A stretch of DNA of 64,000 nt, from positions 49,926 through 113,925 of the forward strand of contig JAHCIO010000010.1 in NCBI GenBank assembly GCA_026129185.1. Reading direction: 5' to 3'. How positions within the stretch are numbered: the first letter of the stretch is position 1; the number at the start of each line of letters is the position of its first letter. Position numbers and translations under genes: made by a program. The notes beneath the pieces were generated by a model. That model saw only the letters and a program-made list of their open reading frames with translations. It had not been told where the DNA came from and did no database searches. This stretch comes from Promineifilum sp019695075 (lineage in GTDB: Bacteria; Chloroflexota; Anaerolineae; Promineifilales; Promineifilaceae). Positions 1 through 8,997 of the stretch are shown here, piece after piece.

Positions 1-9
1 GTCGCTCAC
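1..9 (-). CDS. possible azlD start (partial, runs off window)
   Basis: The azlC stop TGA (complement of 6-8) overlaps a GTG (complement of 7-9), giving a GTGA junction, followed by codons for Ser and Asp before the sequence ends. AzlC is normally followed at once by its small membrane partner AzlD, so this is probably the azlD start. Only three codons are visible, so the identity is inferred from position alone. Confidence 0.35.
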
Positions 10-740
10 GACTGCGCCTCCTCCCGGCCGCGCCCGCCCAGGCGGCTCTCCAACGCCACGCCGGCGAGGATGCCGCTCAGAGCCGCGGCCATCAGCCCCA
101 GCTTATAGGGCCAGCCGAAGGTCAGCACGGCCACCAGGCCGGCCGTCAGCGCCGCGGCGACGTGCGGCCGGTCGCGCAGAGCGGGCACGACGATGCCGAT
201 GAAGGTCACGGCCAGGGCGAAGTCGAGCGACCAGCCGGCGGGGACGGCCGCGCCGAAGAGGATGCCCAGCGCCGTGCTGATCTGCCAGCTCGTCCACAGC
301 GTCAGGCCCGCGCCCAGGAAGAACCAGTGGCCGGTGGCCCGCGGCGCGTCCGCCTCCAGGTAGCGGATGATGGTCGGCGCGTAGGCCTCGTCGGTCAACA
401 GGTAGGCCAGCACCAGCCGCCAGCGCAGGGGCAGATGGCGGACGTAGGGGGCCAGCGAGGCGCTATAGAGCAGGTGGCGCAGGTTGACCACCAGCGTCGT
501 CAACAGCAGCACGAACGACGCCGCGCCGCCGGCGATGAGCTGCACGCCGATGAATTGAGCCGAGCCGGCGAAGACCACCGCCGACATCGCCTGGGCCAGG
601 GCGGGGGTCAGCCCCCCAGCGGCGTCCCCGCCGCCCACGGCCACCGCGCCGAAGATCAGCCCAAACGGCACGACGCCGATGACGATAGGCACTTCGGCGC
701 GCACGCCGGCCAGGAATTCGCTCCTCTGGGGGGAAGGCAT
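6..740 (-). CDS. azlC: AzlC family branched-chain amino acid exporter subunit
   Basis: This 244-residue integral membrane protein matches AzlC, the large subunit of an AzlCD exporter of branched-chain amino acids and analogues. The N-terminal segment with VPIVIGVVPFGLIFGAVAVG and the following SAVVFAGSAQFIGVQL stretch are characteristic of the family, and about six hydrophobic segments follow. The frame stays open far upstream, but the family start is the ATG at 740, 17 nt after the stop of the clostripain-like gene. No strong Shine-Dalgarno is seen there, so translation may be coupled to the upstream gene. The stop overlaps a GTG that is probably azlD. Confidence 0.88.
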   Translation of the reverse strand: MPSPQRSEFLAGVRAEVPIVIGVVPFGLIFGAVAVGGGDAAGGLTPALAQAMSAVVFAGSAQFIGVQLIAGGAASFVLLLTTLVVNLRHLLYSASLAPYVRHLPLRWRLVLAYLLTDEAYAPTIIRYLEADAPRATGHWFFLGAGLTLWTSWQISTALGILFGAAVPAGWSLDFALAVTFIGIVVPALRDRPHVAAALTAGLVAVLTFGWPYKLGLMAAALSGILAGVALESRLGGRGREEAQS

Positions 741-757
741 GGCGGCGGGCGGGCGGC

Positions 758-3751
758 TCACCCGGACGGCGCGGCGACGATGCGCTCGATGCCGGCGGCC
801 GTGGGCAGGAAGATGGTCTCGAAGAGGTCGGTTGCCGGGTCGGGGGCCTCTCCCCACACGGCCACCTCCATCTCGCCGTCCTGGCGGCTGAGGAGCAGGC
901 CGCTGATCGGGCGGCCGTCGGCGGCGGTGTAGGTGAAGTCGTTGCGCTCCCAGATATGGCCGGCATAGAAGAAGCGCTCCGGCTCGTCGGCGGTGAAGCC
1001 GGCCACGCCCTCGGACGCCGTGGCCAGCAGGCTGCTCATCGCCTCGGCCGCCGTCCGCGCCGCCGGCTGGATGCGCACGGCGACGAACGTCTGCGGGTCG
1101 GCGGCGAAGCGCTGCCAGTTGTTGTAGGCCTGATAGGCGAAGCCGGTTGGATAGCGCACGCGGAAGTCGCCCACGTTGAGCGTTGACCAGGGTTCGTCGC
1201 CGAAGCCCAGTCGTGGCGGCACGCGCTGCCACGTGGCGGTGATGGTGGCCAGCGTGGCCACGGTGGTCGCCTCGGCCTCGCGCGGGCCGTCGAGGTCGAT
1301 GACGATACCCGTGCCGTCCTGCACAAAGGTGACAAACGCGCCGGTGCGTGGCCCCTGCTCGGCGCTGTCGTAGCCGTAGGCCGTATGCATGCCCGCGATG
1401 CCCGGCGCGGGGCCGACCGTCACCGGCTCTTGCAGCAGAACGCTGACCTGGCCGAAGGTGCCCAGAACGTCGTTTTGCAGCGTGGCCAGGTCGCCCGTCC
1501 AGTTGGGGTAGGTGCGCACCTGAAGCTGGACCGTGCCGCTGATGTTGCCCGTGAAGGTAATGCCCTCCTGTGTGGCCGGCGGCAGCCAGTCGGCCGGGTA
1601 GAGGAACTGCGCGCCGTTGGCCACGTCCACGTAGGCGCGGAAGCCCTCCGGCGCGCCGGTCGGGTCGACCGTGACCAATTGCGTGGCCGCTACCGCGCTG
1701 TTGTCGAGCGCCGTCACCCACAGGCCGACAGCGTAGCGCCCCGCGGGCAGCGGCCGGGCGCTACGATAGAGCGCCGGCGCGTCGTCGTAGGCCAGCGTCA
1801 CGCCCGGCTCGGCGCTCAGCGTGCCGTCGGCGGCCAGGATCGGTAGCGCCGGCTGGAAGATGTCGCCTGGCCGCGGGCGCGCCTCGCCGATTAGCCGCGC
1901 GCCGCTGTCCGCCGGCATGGCCAGCCACAGGCGCGTGGATGCCGGCGCGCCGGGAGCAAAGACGACCGTGGCCTCGGCGGCCTGGCTGCTCTCGGCGCGG
2001 CGGAAAGCGCCCCGCGCGGCCGTCTGCGGCCCCAATGGCGAGGGCGCTACGGCCCGCAACGGCACGTAGTCGCCCGCGCCGGCGCTGTCGGCCAGATAGT
2101 TGCCGGTCGCATCCCAGACGACGAGTGATTCGTGCCAGCCGTCGCTCCAGAGAGACGCGCTCGTGCCGCCGGGCAGGGTTTGCGCGGCCGGCGCGACGAC
2201 CTCTTCCTGGCGCAGCACGTAGCGGCCGTCGGCCGTCTCCTGGCCCGCTACCAGCGCTACCTGGCCGACGCGCTGGGCGACGATCTCGGCCCGCAGGAAG
2301 GCCGGCTGGGCGATATGGGCCGCCAGCGCGGCGGCCGCGCGCGGATCGGGATCGACCGTCAGCCGCGTCGCGTTGCCGGCCGTCGCCCCGACGAAGGTAT
2401 TGAGATAGCCGGCCCAGGTGGGCAGGCGACTGATGCCGCCGTAGAGCGGATCGACCGCGGCTACCCCGCCCGGCCAGTAGAAAGCGACGCCGCGGCCCAT
2501 TGCCAGCCCCTGGCCGTGGTCGAAGCCGATCAGCGCTTCCGTCAGGGCGGCGCTGACGGCCGTGGCCGCGGTCTGCACGTCACCGGGCGGACTAACCTCG
2601 GCGATGAGGGCCGCGGCATGGGATAGATCGACGGCGGCGATGCTGTCGGCGTCGGCCAGGGCGGCGCGGCCGTAGGTCTGCGCGCCGCGGCGGGCGAAGC
2701 CGGCCAGTTCGCCGTAGAGCCGCGGCTCGGCCGACAGCGCGCGGGCCAGCGCCTCAACCGCGGCGCTGAGGGCCGGGACGCGCCCCAGATCGACCGCGGC
2801 CATGCTGGCGAACTCGTCTCCCTCCAGTTGGCGCTGCGTGTTGACATAAGTTGTGACCATGTCGCCGGCCAGTTGCCGCCCGTCGATGAACGGTTCGCCG
2901 TTGAGTTGGGCCACGACCGCCTGAAAGTCCCACGACGCGCCGGCCACCAGGTCGGGCGAGGCCACGGCGTAGGCGGCGTAGGGCTGGAGGGTCTGGAGCA
3001 CGTCCAGTTGGCTCATCAGCCCGGCGCTGAAGGCGACGACCTCGAAGCGCGCGCCGGTCTGCGTCTGCGCATAGGCCAACGCCTGGTCGATGTCGGTCAG
3101 GCTGAGGTGATCGGTCTGGCCGGGCGCGCCGGCAGCCGTGTCCAGGCAGCAGCCGCGCCAGCCGCCGCCATAGTCGCCCAGCACCAGCAGGGTGTGGTTA
3201 GCCGGGTAAGCGCTGACGGCCCAGGTCAGGAAGTCGGCCAGCGTCTGCGGGTCGCCCTGGTTCTTTTCGCCCAGGGTGGCCACGACCTCGGAGGCCAGCG
3301 CTTGCGGGTCGGCGTCGGCGCGGATGTGGTAGCGGACGGATTCGGCCGTGCCCGCCGGCCCGCCCTCCGGCCAATCGACCTCGGCCACGATCTGCACCTG
3401 ATCCGATGGCGCGCCGGCCTCCATCTCGTTCAGGTCGTCCCAGACGAAAGCGGCGTGGTCGTTGTCGGCTCCGCCGTAGTACAGCACCGTCCAGGCCGGG
3501 CGGGCGGGATCGTAGGTGGCCGTAGGCCCCGTGGCGGGGGGCAGGGGGGCGGTCGTGGCCGCGCCGACGGGCGGCGCGGGCGTGCCCATCGGCGCTTCGC
3601 CCGTGACGCCGAGGACGACGGGCGAAGCCGCGGGCGGCTGCGGCGTCAGTTGCGCCAGGCGGCCGCCGGGGTCGCAGGCCATCAGGCTGAGGCTGAGCGC
3701 CAGCAGTGCCAGAGAGACGCAGAGAATATGGAGCGGCCGAGAGCGTGTCAT
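758..3751 (-). CDS. clostripain-like (C11) lipoprotein with degenerate catalytic dyad
   Basis: A 997-residue secreted lipoprotein: hydrophobic signal with lipobox LMAC (Cys26), a Pro/Thr/Ala-rich linker (30-82), a clostripain-like domain (about 83-460) and a long beta-rich region to the C-terminus. The C11 landmarks are easy to align: a YYGGADND strand, LLVLGDYGGGW where the family has a His-Gly-x-Gly-Trp motif, and AFSAGLM where it has DACLM. The codons at those sites read TAT (Tyr194) for the catalytic His and GGG (Gly244) for the catalytic Cys, so I expect no peptidase activity; it may bind ligands or peptides at the cell surface. It heads an operon with azlC. A -10 box lies 8 nt before its ATG. 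Confidence 0.8.
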   Translation of the reverse strand: MTRSRPLHILCVSLALLALSLSLMACDPGGRLAQLTPQPPAASPVVLGVTGEAPMGTPAPPVGAATTAPLPPATGPTATYDPARPAWTVLYYGGADNDHAAFVWDDLNEMEAGAPSDQVQIVAEVDWPEGGPAGTAESVRYHIRADADPQALASEVVATLGEKNQGDPQTLADFLTWAVSAYPANHTLLVLGDYGGGWRGCCLDTAAGAPGQTDHLSLTDIDQALAYAQTQTGARFEVVAFSAGLMSQLDVLQTLQPYAAYAVASPDLVAGASWDFQAVVAQLNGEPFIDGRQLAGDMVTTYVNTQRQLEGDEFASMAAVDLGRVPALSAAVEALARALSAEPRLYGELAGFARRGAQTYGRAALADADSIAAVDLSHAAALIAEVSPPGDVQTAATAVSAALTEALIGFDHGQGLAMGRGVAFYWPGGVAAVDPLYGGISRLPTWAGYLNTFVGATAGNATRLTVDPDPRAAAALAAHIAQPAFLRAEIVAQRVGQVALVAGQETADGRYVLRQEEVVAPAAQTLPGGTSASLWSDGWHESLVVWDATGNYLADSAGAGDYVPLRAVAPSPLGPQTAARGAFRRAESSQAAEATVVFAPGAPASTRLWLAMPADSGARLIGEARPRPGDIFQPALPILAADGTLSAEPGVTLAYDDAPALYRSARPLPAGRYAVGLWVTALDNSAVAATQLVTVDPTGAPEGFRAYVDVANGAQFLYPADWLPPATQEGITFTGNISGTVQLQVRTYPNWTGDLATLQNDVLGTFGQVSVLLQEPVTVGPAPGIAGMHTAYGYDSAEQGPRTGAFVTFVQDGTGIVIDLDGPREAEATTVATLATITATWQRVPPRLGFGDEPWSTLNVGDFRVRYPTGFAYQAYNNWQRFAADPQTFVAVRIQPAARTAAEAMSSLLATASEGVAGFTADEPERFFYAGHIWERNDFTYTAADGRPISGLLLSRQDGEMEVAVWGEAPDPATDLFETIFLPTAAGIERIVAAPSG

Positions 3752-3759
3752 TCGGCATC

Positions 3760-3788
3760 ATTATCGACCGACTTGGGCCGCGAGGCAA
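3760..3788 (-). promoter_or_regulatory. promoter of clostripain-like gene
   Basis: On the minus strand, TTGCCT (3788-3783), a 17-nt spacer and GATAAT (3765-3760) lie 8 nt before the ATG at 3751. The predicted start site falls at or next to the start codon, so the message would be essentially leaderless. Confidence 0.6.
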
Positions 3789-3805
3789 AGTCAGCGTGCG
3801 TTCAC

Positions 3806-3834
3806 TTGTGCAGCGCCGGCAAACACGTTAGCAT
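3806..3834 (+). promoter_or_regulatory. promoter of PHP-domain gene
   Basis: TTGTGC (3806-3811), a 17-nt spacer and TAGCAT (3829-3834) precede the PHP gene by about 30 nt. The -35 box is identical to the one before the gene at 10873. The -10 box is weak, so this is tentative. Confidence 0.4.
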
Positions 3835-3864
3835 TCGGGTGTCTGCCCACAGCGAGCGCCGGCC

Positions 3865-4977
3865 ATGCCTGACGATTGGTACAGCTACAGCGGTAATCTC
3901 CACGTCCACACGCGCTACTCGGATGGCGAAAAGCTGCACGCCGAGATCGCCCACGACGCCATCACGGCCGGGCTGGACTTCATCCTCATTACCGACCACA
4001 ACGTCTACGTGACCGGCGTTGAGGGCTATTACCACAACGACAACGGGCGCGTCCTGCTGCTGACCGGCGAGGAAGTCCACAACGTGCGTCGCCGGCCGCA
4101 GGCCAGCCACTTCCTGGCCTATGGGGCGGGCAAGGAGTTGGCTCGCTTCGCGCCCGACCCGCAAGCGCTGATCGACGAGACGCTCAGCGCCGGCGGCTAT
4201 GGCTTCCTGGCCCACCCGCATGAGAAGGACCTGCGCATCATCGACTCGCCCGACCTCGGCTGGCACGATTGGGACATCGAGGGCTTCAGCGGCCTGGAGA
4301 TCTGGAACTACATGTCGGTCTTCAAGAACACTGTCGCCGCCCGGCTGGAGAAGCTCCGCTGGCGCAACAAGCTCACCGAGTCGTTGGTCGCCCTGTGGAT
4401 GACGCTGCACCCGGAGCGCACTATGATGGGGGCCGACCCGGAAACGCTGGCGCTGTGGGACGGCTTCCTGGCCAGGGGGATGCGCATCACCGCGGTGGGC
4501 AACAGCGACGCCCACGGCACGCCGATGCACCTCGGCCCCATCCATCGCGAGGTCTACCCCTATGAGTTCCTCTTCCGCGCGGTCAACACCCACGTGCTGA
4601 CGCCGGAGCCGCTCAATGGCGATCTGGCCCATGACCAGGCGCTGCTGCTGCTGGCCATCGGCCGCGGCCACAGCTGGGTCGGCTACGACATGCCCGCTGC
4701 CACGGCCGGCTTTCGCTACACGGTCACGGGCGTCCGCAAGGGCATTATCGGCGACGAGATGCCACTGGGCGCAACCGGGGCGACGCTACAGGTGAAGACG
4801 CCGGCGCGCTGCCGTATCCGGCTCATCCGCCACGGCGTCGTCGTGGCCGAGGCCCAGCGCGACACCAACCTGGCCTATGCGCCGGCCGAGCCGGGAGCCT
4901 ACCGTGTGGAGTGTCACATCCCTTATGAGGGGCAGGAGCGGGGCTGGATCTACAGCAACCCGATCTACTTGCGCTGA
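3865..4977 (+). CDS. PHP-domain metal-dependent phosphoesterase (CehA/McbA-like)
   Basis: A 370-residue soluble protein with an N-terminal PHP domain. The metal-binding LHVHTRYSDG motif is at residues 12-21, LITDHN at about 50, a GFLAHPHEKD motif in the middle and GNSDAHG near residue 213, which together supply the His/Asp ligands of a multinuclear metal site. Such proteins hydrolyse phosphoesters or amidohydrolase-type substrates; the substrate cannot be told from sequence. A C-terminal beta-sandwich-like region (about 270-370) follows the barrel. No signal peptide is evident. It is transcribed divergently from the clostripain-like gene and converges on the FtsW-PBP gene. Confidence 0.85.
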   Translation: MPDDWYSYSGNLHVHTRYSDGEKLHAEIAHDAITAGLDFILITDHNVYVTGVEGYYHNDNGRVLLLTGEEVHNVRRRPQASHFLAYGAGKELARFAPDPQALIDETLSAGGYGFLAHPHEKDLRIIDSPDLGWHDWDIEGFSGLEIWNYMSVFKNTVAARLEKLRWRNKLTESLVALWMTLHPERTMMGADPETLALWDGFLARGMRITAVGNSDAHGTPMHLGPIHREVYPYEFLFRAVNTHVLTPEPLNGDLAHDQALLLLAIGRGHSWVGYDMPAATAGFRYTVTGVRKGIIGDEMPLGATGATLQVKTPARCRIRLIRHGVVVAEAQRDTNLAYAPAEPGAYRVECHIPYEGQERGWIYSNPIYLR

Positions 4978-4993
4978 ATTTATGCCCGTGCTT

Positions 4994-5073
4994 GGCACTT
5001 TCCGAAGTGCCTGGCACGTTCTTGAGCGGAACCATCAAGAAGGTGCGCCACACTTCAGAAAGTGCGACGCACC
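4994..5073. repeat. two hairpins between convergent genes
   Basis: A perfect 7-bp inverted repeat (GGCACTT/AAGTGCC, 4-nt loop) at 4994-5011 is followed by an imperfect inverted repeat with about 14-nt arms (12 matching) at 5042-5073. Both share a CACTTnnnAAGTG theme. They lie between the stop codons of converging genes and may terminate transcription from both sides. The related cores suggest two copies of one small palindromic repeat. Confidence 0.55.
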
Positions 5074-5095
5074 CCGGCGACGCACTGAGCGGTGA

Positions 5096-7873
5096 TTACC
5101 TTGTCGCCGCGAGGACGGCGCGGCCGATCGCCTCGGCCGCGGCGATATCATCCTCATCTTCCAGCACCAGGGCGACGACGAAGCGCGGCGCGTCGGCCGG
5201 GGCAAAGCCCAGATACCAGCTATTGTGGTGGCCGTCCGGGCCGGAGAGGGGCGACACGGCGAACTCGCGCGCGTCGCCGCTACGCAGCCACGTCTCGCGC
5301 ACGGCGACGGCCGTGGCCGCGCTGACGGCCGTCTCGCCGACGAGGGCCGACGCCTGGCTGACCCATTGGCCGCCGGCATCGGTGACGGCCTCCACCAGCC
5401 GCGGCACGGGCCGTTGGCCGCCGGCGGCCAGCGTCGCGGTGGCCAGCGCCGCTTGCAGCGGCGTCACTGTCAGCCCCGCCTGACCCATCGCCGCCAGAGC
5501 TGGATCGTCGATGTCGGCCGGGCCGCCGCTGGTGGGGATGGGCAACGCCGGCGCGGTCGTCAGGTCAAAGCGGTCGAACGCCTCGGCCAGCCCGTCGGCG
5601 CCCATCGCGACCCCCAGTTCTTCCAGCGGCGCGGGGCAGCGCAGCACGGCCATGTCAGCCCAGGTGTAGCTCGCTGCCGCATCGGTCTCCCCGGCGCGTT
5701 GAACACAGCGCTGCACCAGGCCGTCCAGCGTCACCGGGGCGAAGGGGTCGGCGACCGCGTCCTCCAGGCGGATGCGCCCGGCATCGACGGCCGCCGCCGT
5801 CAGAAAGGGCTGGACGACGAGACCGGGCTGATACAAACCCTGGCCGGCGCGGTCGAAGAGCGGCGCGCGGGCGTCGGCGGCCAGCGTCTCGAACTGCTCC
5901 GCCAGGGCGTTGGGATCGTAGGCCGGCTCGCTGACGAGGGCGCGGATGGCCGCATGAGGCGTTCCCGCGCCCGGTTCCAGTTCCAGCAGGACGAGACCGC
6001 CGACGTGGCCGGCCATCTCCGCCGCCGCCACCTGCTGAAGCTCGGCGTCCAGCGTCAGCTGCACGTCGCGCCCCTGCCGGGAGACGTGGAGCATCGCCTG
6101 CCAGGCCTCGTCCCAGAGCGCGCCGCCGTGGCCGCGCAGGGCCGCATCGTAGGCGCGCTCGATGCCCGCCGCGCCGAAGCGCACGCTGTAGTAGCCGACG
6201 GCCGGGCCGCTCGCCGCCAGCGGGTAGACGCGCGTCAGCGCCCCCGTCTCGCCGACCGACTCGGCCAGGACGACGCCGTTGCGGTCAACGATCCGGCCGC
6301 GCTGCACCCGCCGCTCGGCTTCCACCAACCGCGGGTTGTCCGGGCGGGCGGCCAGCGTCTCGCTGCGCACGGCGGCCCAGTAGGCCAGCGTCAGGGCGAC
6401 GACGCCAAAGCCGGCCAGCAGCGCCAGCCCCAGCCGCTCGATGCGCCGGGCCAGGCGCGGGTCATAGGCGCGCGTGGGCACGGCCCCGTCGTTGGCCGCG
6501 GACAGGTAGAGAAGCAGGCCGATCATGATGCTGCTGATCAGCAGCGAGCTACCGCCGTAGCTGATGAACGGCAGGGTGATACCCGTCAGCGGCAGCAGCT
6601 TGATGACGCCGCCGATGATGAGCATGGCCTGGATGGCGAACAGGACAACCAGCCCGGCGGCCAGGTAGGCGTGGAAATACCGCGGGCGAAAGCCCTGAAG
6701 GCTCAGCAGCGCCGCCCGCAGGCCACGAAAAGTGACCAGAGCGATGGCGAAGACGACGGTCAGGCTGCCGACCAGACCCCACTCCTCGGCGATGGCCGCC
6801 AGAGCGAAGTCGGAGTGGACGACGGGGATGTAGTCGGGAAAGCCCTGCCCCGCGCCGCGGCCGAAGATGCCCCCGGCGGCCTGGGCATAGAGCGACTGGA
6901 CGACCTGATAGGCCCAGTCGCTGGCGTGGGGCCACGGGTTGAGCCAGGTCAGGACGCGCGGCGCGACGGCGTTGAAGGCGAAGAAGGCGAAGACGACCGC
7001 GGCCACTAGCAGGACGCCGCCGCTCACAACGTAGAGACGCTCGCCCGTAGCCAGATAGAGCAGGGCGACGAAGACGACGAAGAACAGTCCCGCCGCCCCC
7101 AGGTCTTGCTGCCAGACCAGCAACAACAGGCAAAAGCCCCACATGAGCACCAACGGCCCCAGGAAGGGGAGTTGGTGGAGCAGGCGGCGGGCCGGGTTCT
7201 GGCGCGCCCCGTTGCTCGCGTCAAGCTGCCGCTGGCGACTGTAGCGATAGAGCGGCTCCTGCTCAGTGAAGTAGCTGGCCAGGAAGATGACCAGCAGCAG
7301 CTTCAGCAGTTCCGACGGCTGGAAATAGACCACGTCCAGGAAGGGCACGGGGATCGACAGCCATAGCGCCGCGCCGCCGCCGCTGGGGTTGACGCCGAAG
7401 ACCAACGTGATGGCTACCAGCAGCAGCCCGCCCAACAGCAGCACGTAGCGGTAGCGCGTCAGCGGCCGGAGCGAGCGCGGGACGATGGCCACGAGCAGGA
7501 GCGCGGCCGTGGCCAGCACGTACCAGAGCGTTTGCCGGCCGAGGAAGTTGGGCGCGAGGCGGTCTTGCAGCAGCAGGCCCCAGCCGGCCAGCAAGACGTA
7601 GACCGGCAGCAGGAAAGGGTCGCGATGGGGCTTCAGGTAGCTCAGGGCCACGTGGGCGGCGACGCTGACCAGCAGCCACACCGCCGGCCAGACCAGCCGC
7701 GGCCACGACCAGCCCTGCGTCGTCAGACCGAGGGCGACGGCGTTGGCGACGATGAACAGCGCCGCCAGCGCCAGCAGCAACCCTTCGCGCCGGTCGTGCG
7801 GGCGGTCGCGCTCTTCCAGGCGATGGCTGGCCCGCCGCCGCCACGCGGCCGGGCCGGAACGCAACAGTGTCAT
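5096..7873 (-). CDS. FtsW/RodA-type polymerase fused to degenerate penicillin-binding transpeptidase domain
   Basis: A 925-residue fusion. Residues 30-460 form a SEDS (FtsW/RodA/SpoVE) membrane domain with about ten helices and the family signature LPLTGITLPFISYGGSS (428-444). A further helix (479-501) leads into a periplasm-facing PBP domain (505-925) with the RGRIVDRNGVVLA entry motif. Normally SEDS glycosyltransferase and class B PBP are separate partners in peptidoglycan synthesis. Here the active-site residues are missing: SxxK reads LVVQ (685-688), SxN reads RCP (745-747), KTG reads RSG (864-866), and the extracellular-loop Asp of SEDS proteins aligns with His316. It overlaps mtnP by ATGA. 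It may be a structural or regulatory scaffold; the catalytic loss is read by eye. Confidence 0.88.
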   Translation of the reverse strand: MTLLRSGPAAWRRRASHRLEERDRPHDRREGLLLALAALFIVANAVALGLTTQGWSWPRLVWPAVWLLVSVAAHVALSYLKPHRDPFLLPVYVLLAGWGLLLQDRLAPNFLGRQTLWYVLATAALLLVAIVPRSLRPLTRYRYVLLLGGLLLVAITLVFGVNPSGGGAALWLSIPVPFLDVVYFQPSELLKLLLVIFLASYFTEQEPLYRYSRQRQLDASNGARQNPARRLLHQLPFLGPLVLMWGFCLLLLVWQQDLGAAGLFFVVFVALLYLATGERLYVVSGGVLLVAAVVFAFFAFNAVAPRVLTWLNPWPHASDWAYQVVQSLYAQAAGGIFGRGAGQGFPDYIPVVHSDFALAAIAEEWGLVGSLTVVFAIALVTFRGLRAALLSLQGFRPRYFHAYLAAGLVVLFAIQAMLIIGGVIKLLPLTGITLPFISYGGSSLLISSIMIGLLLYLSAANDGAVPTRAYDPRLARRIERLGLALLAGFGVVALTLAYWAAVRSETLAARPDNPRLVEAERRVQRGRIVDRNGVVLAESVGETGALTRVYPLAASGPAVGYYSVRFGAAGIERAYDAALRGHGGALWDEAWQAMLHVSRQGRDVQLTLDAELQQVAAAEMAGHVGGLVLLELEPGAGTPHAAIRALVSEPAYDPNALAEQFETLAADARAPLFDRAGQGLYQPGLVVQPFLTAAAVDAGRIRLEDAVADPFAPVTLDGLVQRCVQRAGETDAAASYTWADMAVLRCPAPLEELGVAMGADGLAEAFDRFDLTTAPALPIPTSGGPADIDDPALAAMGQAGLTVTPLQAALATATLAAGGQRPVPRLVEAVTDAGGQWVSQASALVGETAVSAATAVAVRETWLRSGDAREFAVSPLSGPDGHHNSWYLGFAPADAPRFVVALVLEDEDDIAAAEAIGRAVLAATR

Positions 7874-8742
7874 CCGGGCAGGTACTTGCCGATAATCGGT
7901 TGCAGGTCAGCGCGCACGCCGGAGGGAATGTGTTCGGCCGGGGTGATGATGGCGTCCTTCAGGGCGCTATGGGCCGGGAACTCGCCCGCCCAATCGTCAT
8001 AGCCGGCCACGAGGGCGCTGATGGCCGCCTGGGCCAGCGCGGTGTTGGCCCGCAGCACGCGCACGACCATCTCGACCGTGACCGGGGCCTCGCTGTGGTG
8101 CCAGACATCATAGTCGGTGATATGGATCATGCAGGCGTAGCTGATCTCCGCTTCGGCGGCCAGGAACGCTTCCGGGCTGGTGGTCATGCCGATGGCGCTC
8201 ATGCCCCACTGGCGGAAAATCTCCGACTCGCCGCGGGTGCTGAAGCGCGGCCCTTCGACGGTGATGACGCTGCCGCCGCGATGGAGACGGCCGCCGGCCG
8301 CCTCCGTTGCCTCGGCCAGCGCCGCGCTCAGATGGGGGCAGAACGGCTGGGCCACGGCCACGTGGGCCACCAGGCCGTTGCCAAAGAACGAGCGTTCGCG
8401 CGTGCCCTTGGTGAAGTCAAAGAGTTGGTCGGGCACGACGATCTCGCCCGGCGCGAAGTCCTCGCGCAGCGAGCCGCAGGCGCTGACGGAGACGATGTAG
8501 CGCGCGCCGAGCGTCTTGAGGGCGAAGATGTTGGCCCGATAGGGCACTTCCGTGGGCGTCAGGACGTGGCCGCGGCCGTGGCGCGGCAGGAATGCCACCC
8601 GTCGGCCGTGGAGCGTGCCCACGGTGATGCTGTCGGATGGCCGGCCGAAGGGCGTATCGATGCTGACCGATTCCACCGCGGTCATCTCCGCCATGTTATA
8701 TAGGCCGCTGCCACCGATGACGGCCAGAGCGATTTCGGACAT
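7870..8742 (-). CDS. mtnP: S-methyl-5'-thioadenosine phosphorylase
   Basis: A 290-residue purine-nucleoside-phosphorylase-type enzyme that cleaves 5'-methylthioadenosine with phosphate to adenine and methylthioribose-1-phosphate in methionine salvage. Family motifs: GGSGLYNM at the N-terminus, FLPRHGRGH (phosphate and ribose site), YRANIFALKTLG, SVSACGSL, and a C-terminal MTTSPEAFLAAEAEISYA region with ITDYD. I chose the ATG at 8742 because AGGAG lies 8 nt upstream; a longer in-frame ATG at 8778 has no such site. The last codons overlap the start of the FtsW-PBP gene (ATGA), so the two are translationally coupled. Inosine-type variants (MTIP) cannot be excluded. Confidence 0.92.
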   Translation of the reverse strand: MSEIALAVIGGSGLYNMAEMTAVESVSIDTPFGRPSDSITVGTLHGRRVAFLPRHGRGHVLTPTEVPYRANIFALKTLGARYIVSVSACGSLREDFAPGEIVVPDQLFDFTKGTRERSFFGNGLVAHVAVAQPFCPHLSAALAEATEAAGGRLHRGGSVITVEGPRFSTRGESEIFRQWGMSAIGMTTSPEAFLAAEAEISYACMIHITDYDVWHHSEAPVTVEMVVRVLRANTALAQAAISALVAGYDDWAGEFPAHSALKDAIITPAEHIPSGVRADLQPIIGKYLPG

Positions 8743-8906
8743 AGGGATGCTCCTGAGGGGGCTGCATTCGGCGAGCATCAGGCGAGCCGTTCGCCCCTAC
8801 TGGCCGCGGTTATACCATAAAGCGGTTCCGGCGTCGCCCACCGGCTGGGCTACGCCAGGTCTACGGCCGGGTCTCGCCACGACGCTATTTGTGGCCGGAT
8901 ATGCGG

Positions 8907-8935
8907 TTGTCTCTGTCCCTGAAATGATCTATAGT
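8907..8935 (+). promoter_or_regulatory. promoter of DUF4332 membrane protein gene
   Basis: TTGTCT (8907-8912), a 17-nt spacer and TATAGT (8930-8935). The start site would be about 55 nt before the ATG at 8998, which has a strong GAGGAGG Shine-Dalgarno. The rest of the 8743-8997 gap shows nothing else I can name. Confidence 0.6.
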
Positions 8936-8997
8936 CTAACGAGCGACTCATCATCGCTCTGCCCGTAGTGTCTGCTCATCGCTGAGGAGGAAGTCTT

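Noticed and set aside
741..1721. N-terminal extension of azlC
   Set aside because: Runs antisense-free but within the clostripain-like gene in another frame, Arg/Gly-rich nonsense; AzlC begins at 740.
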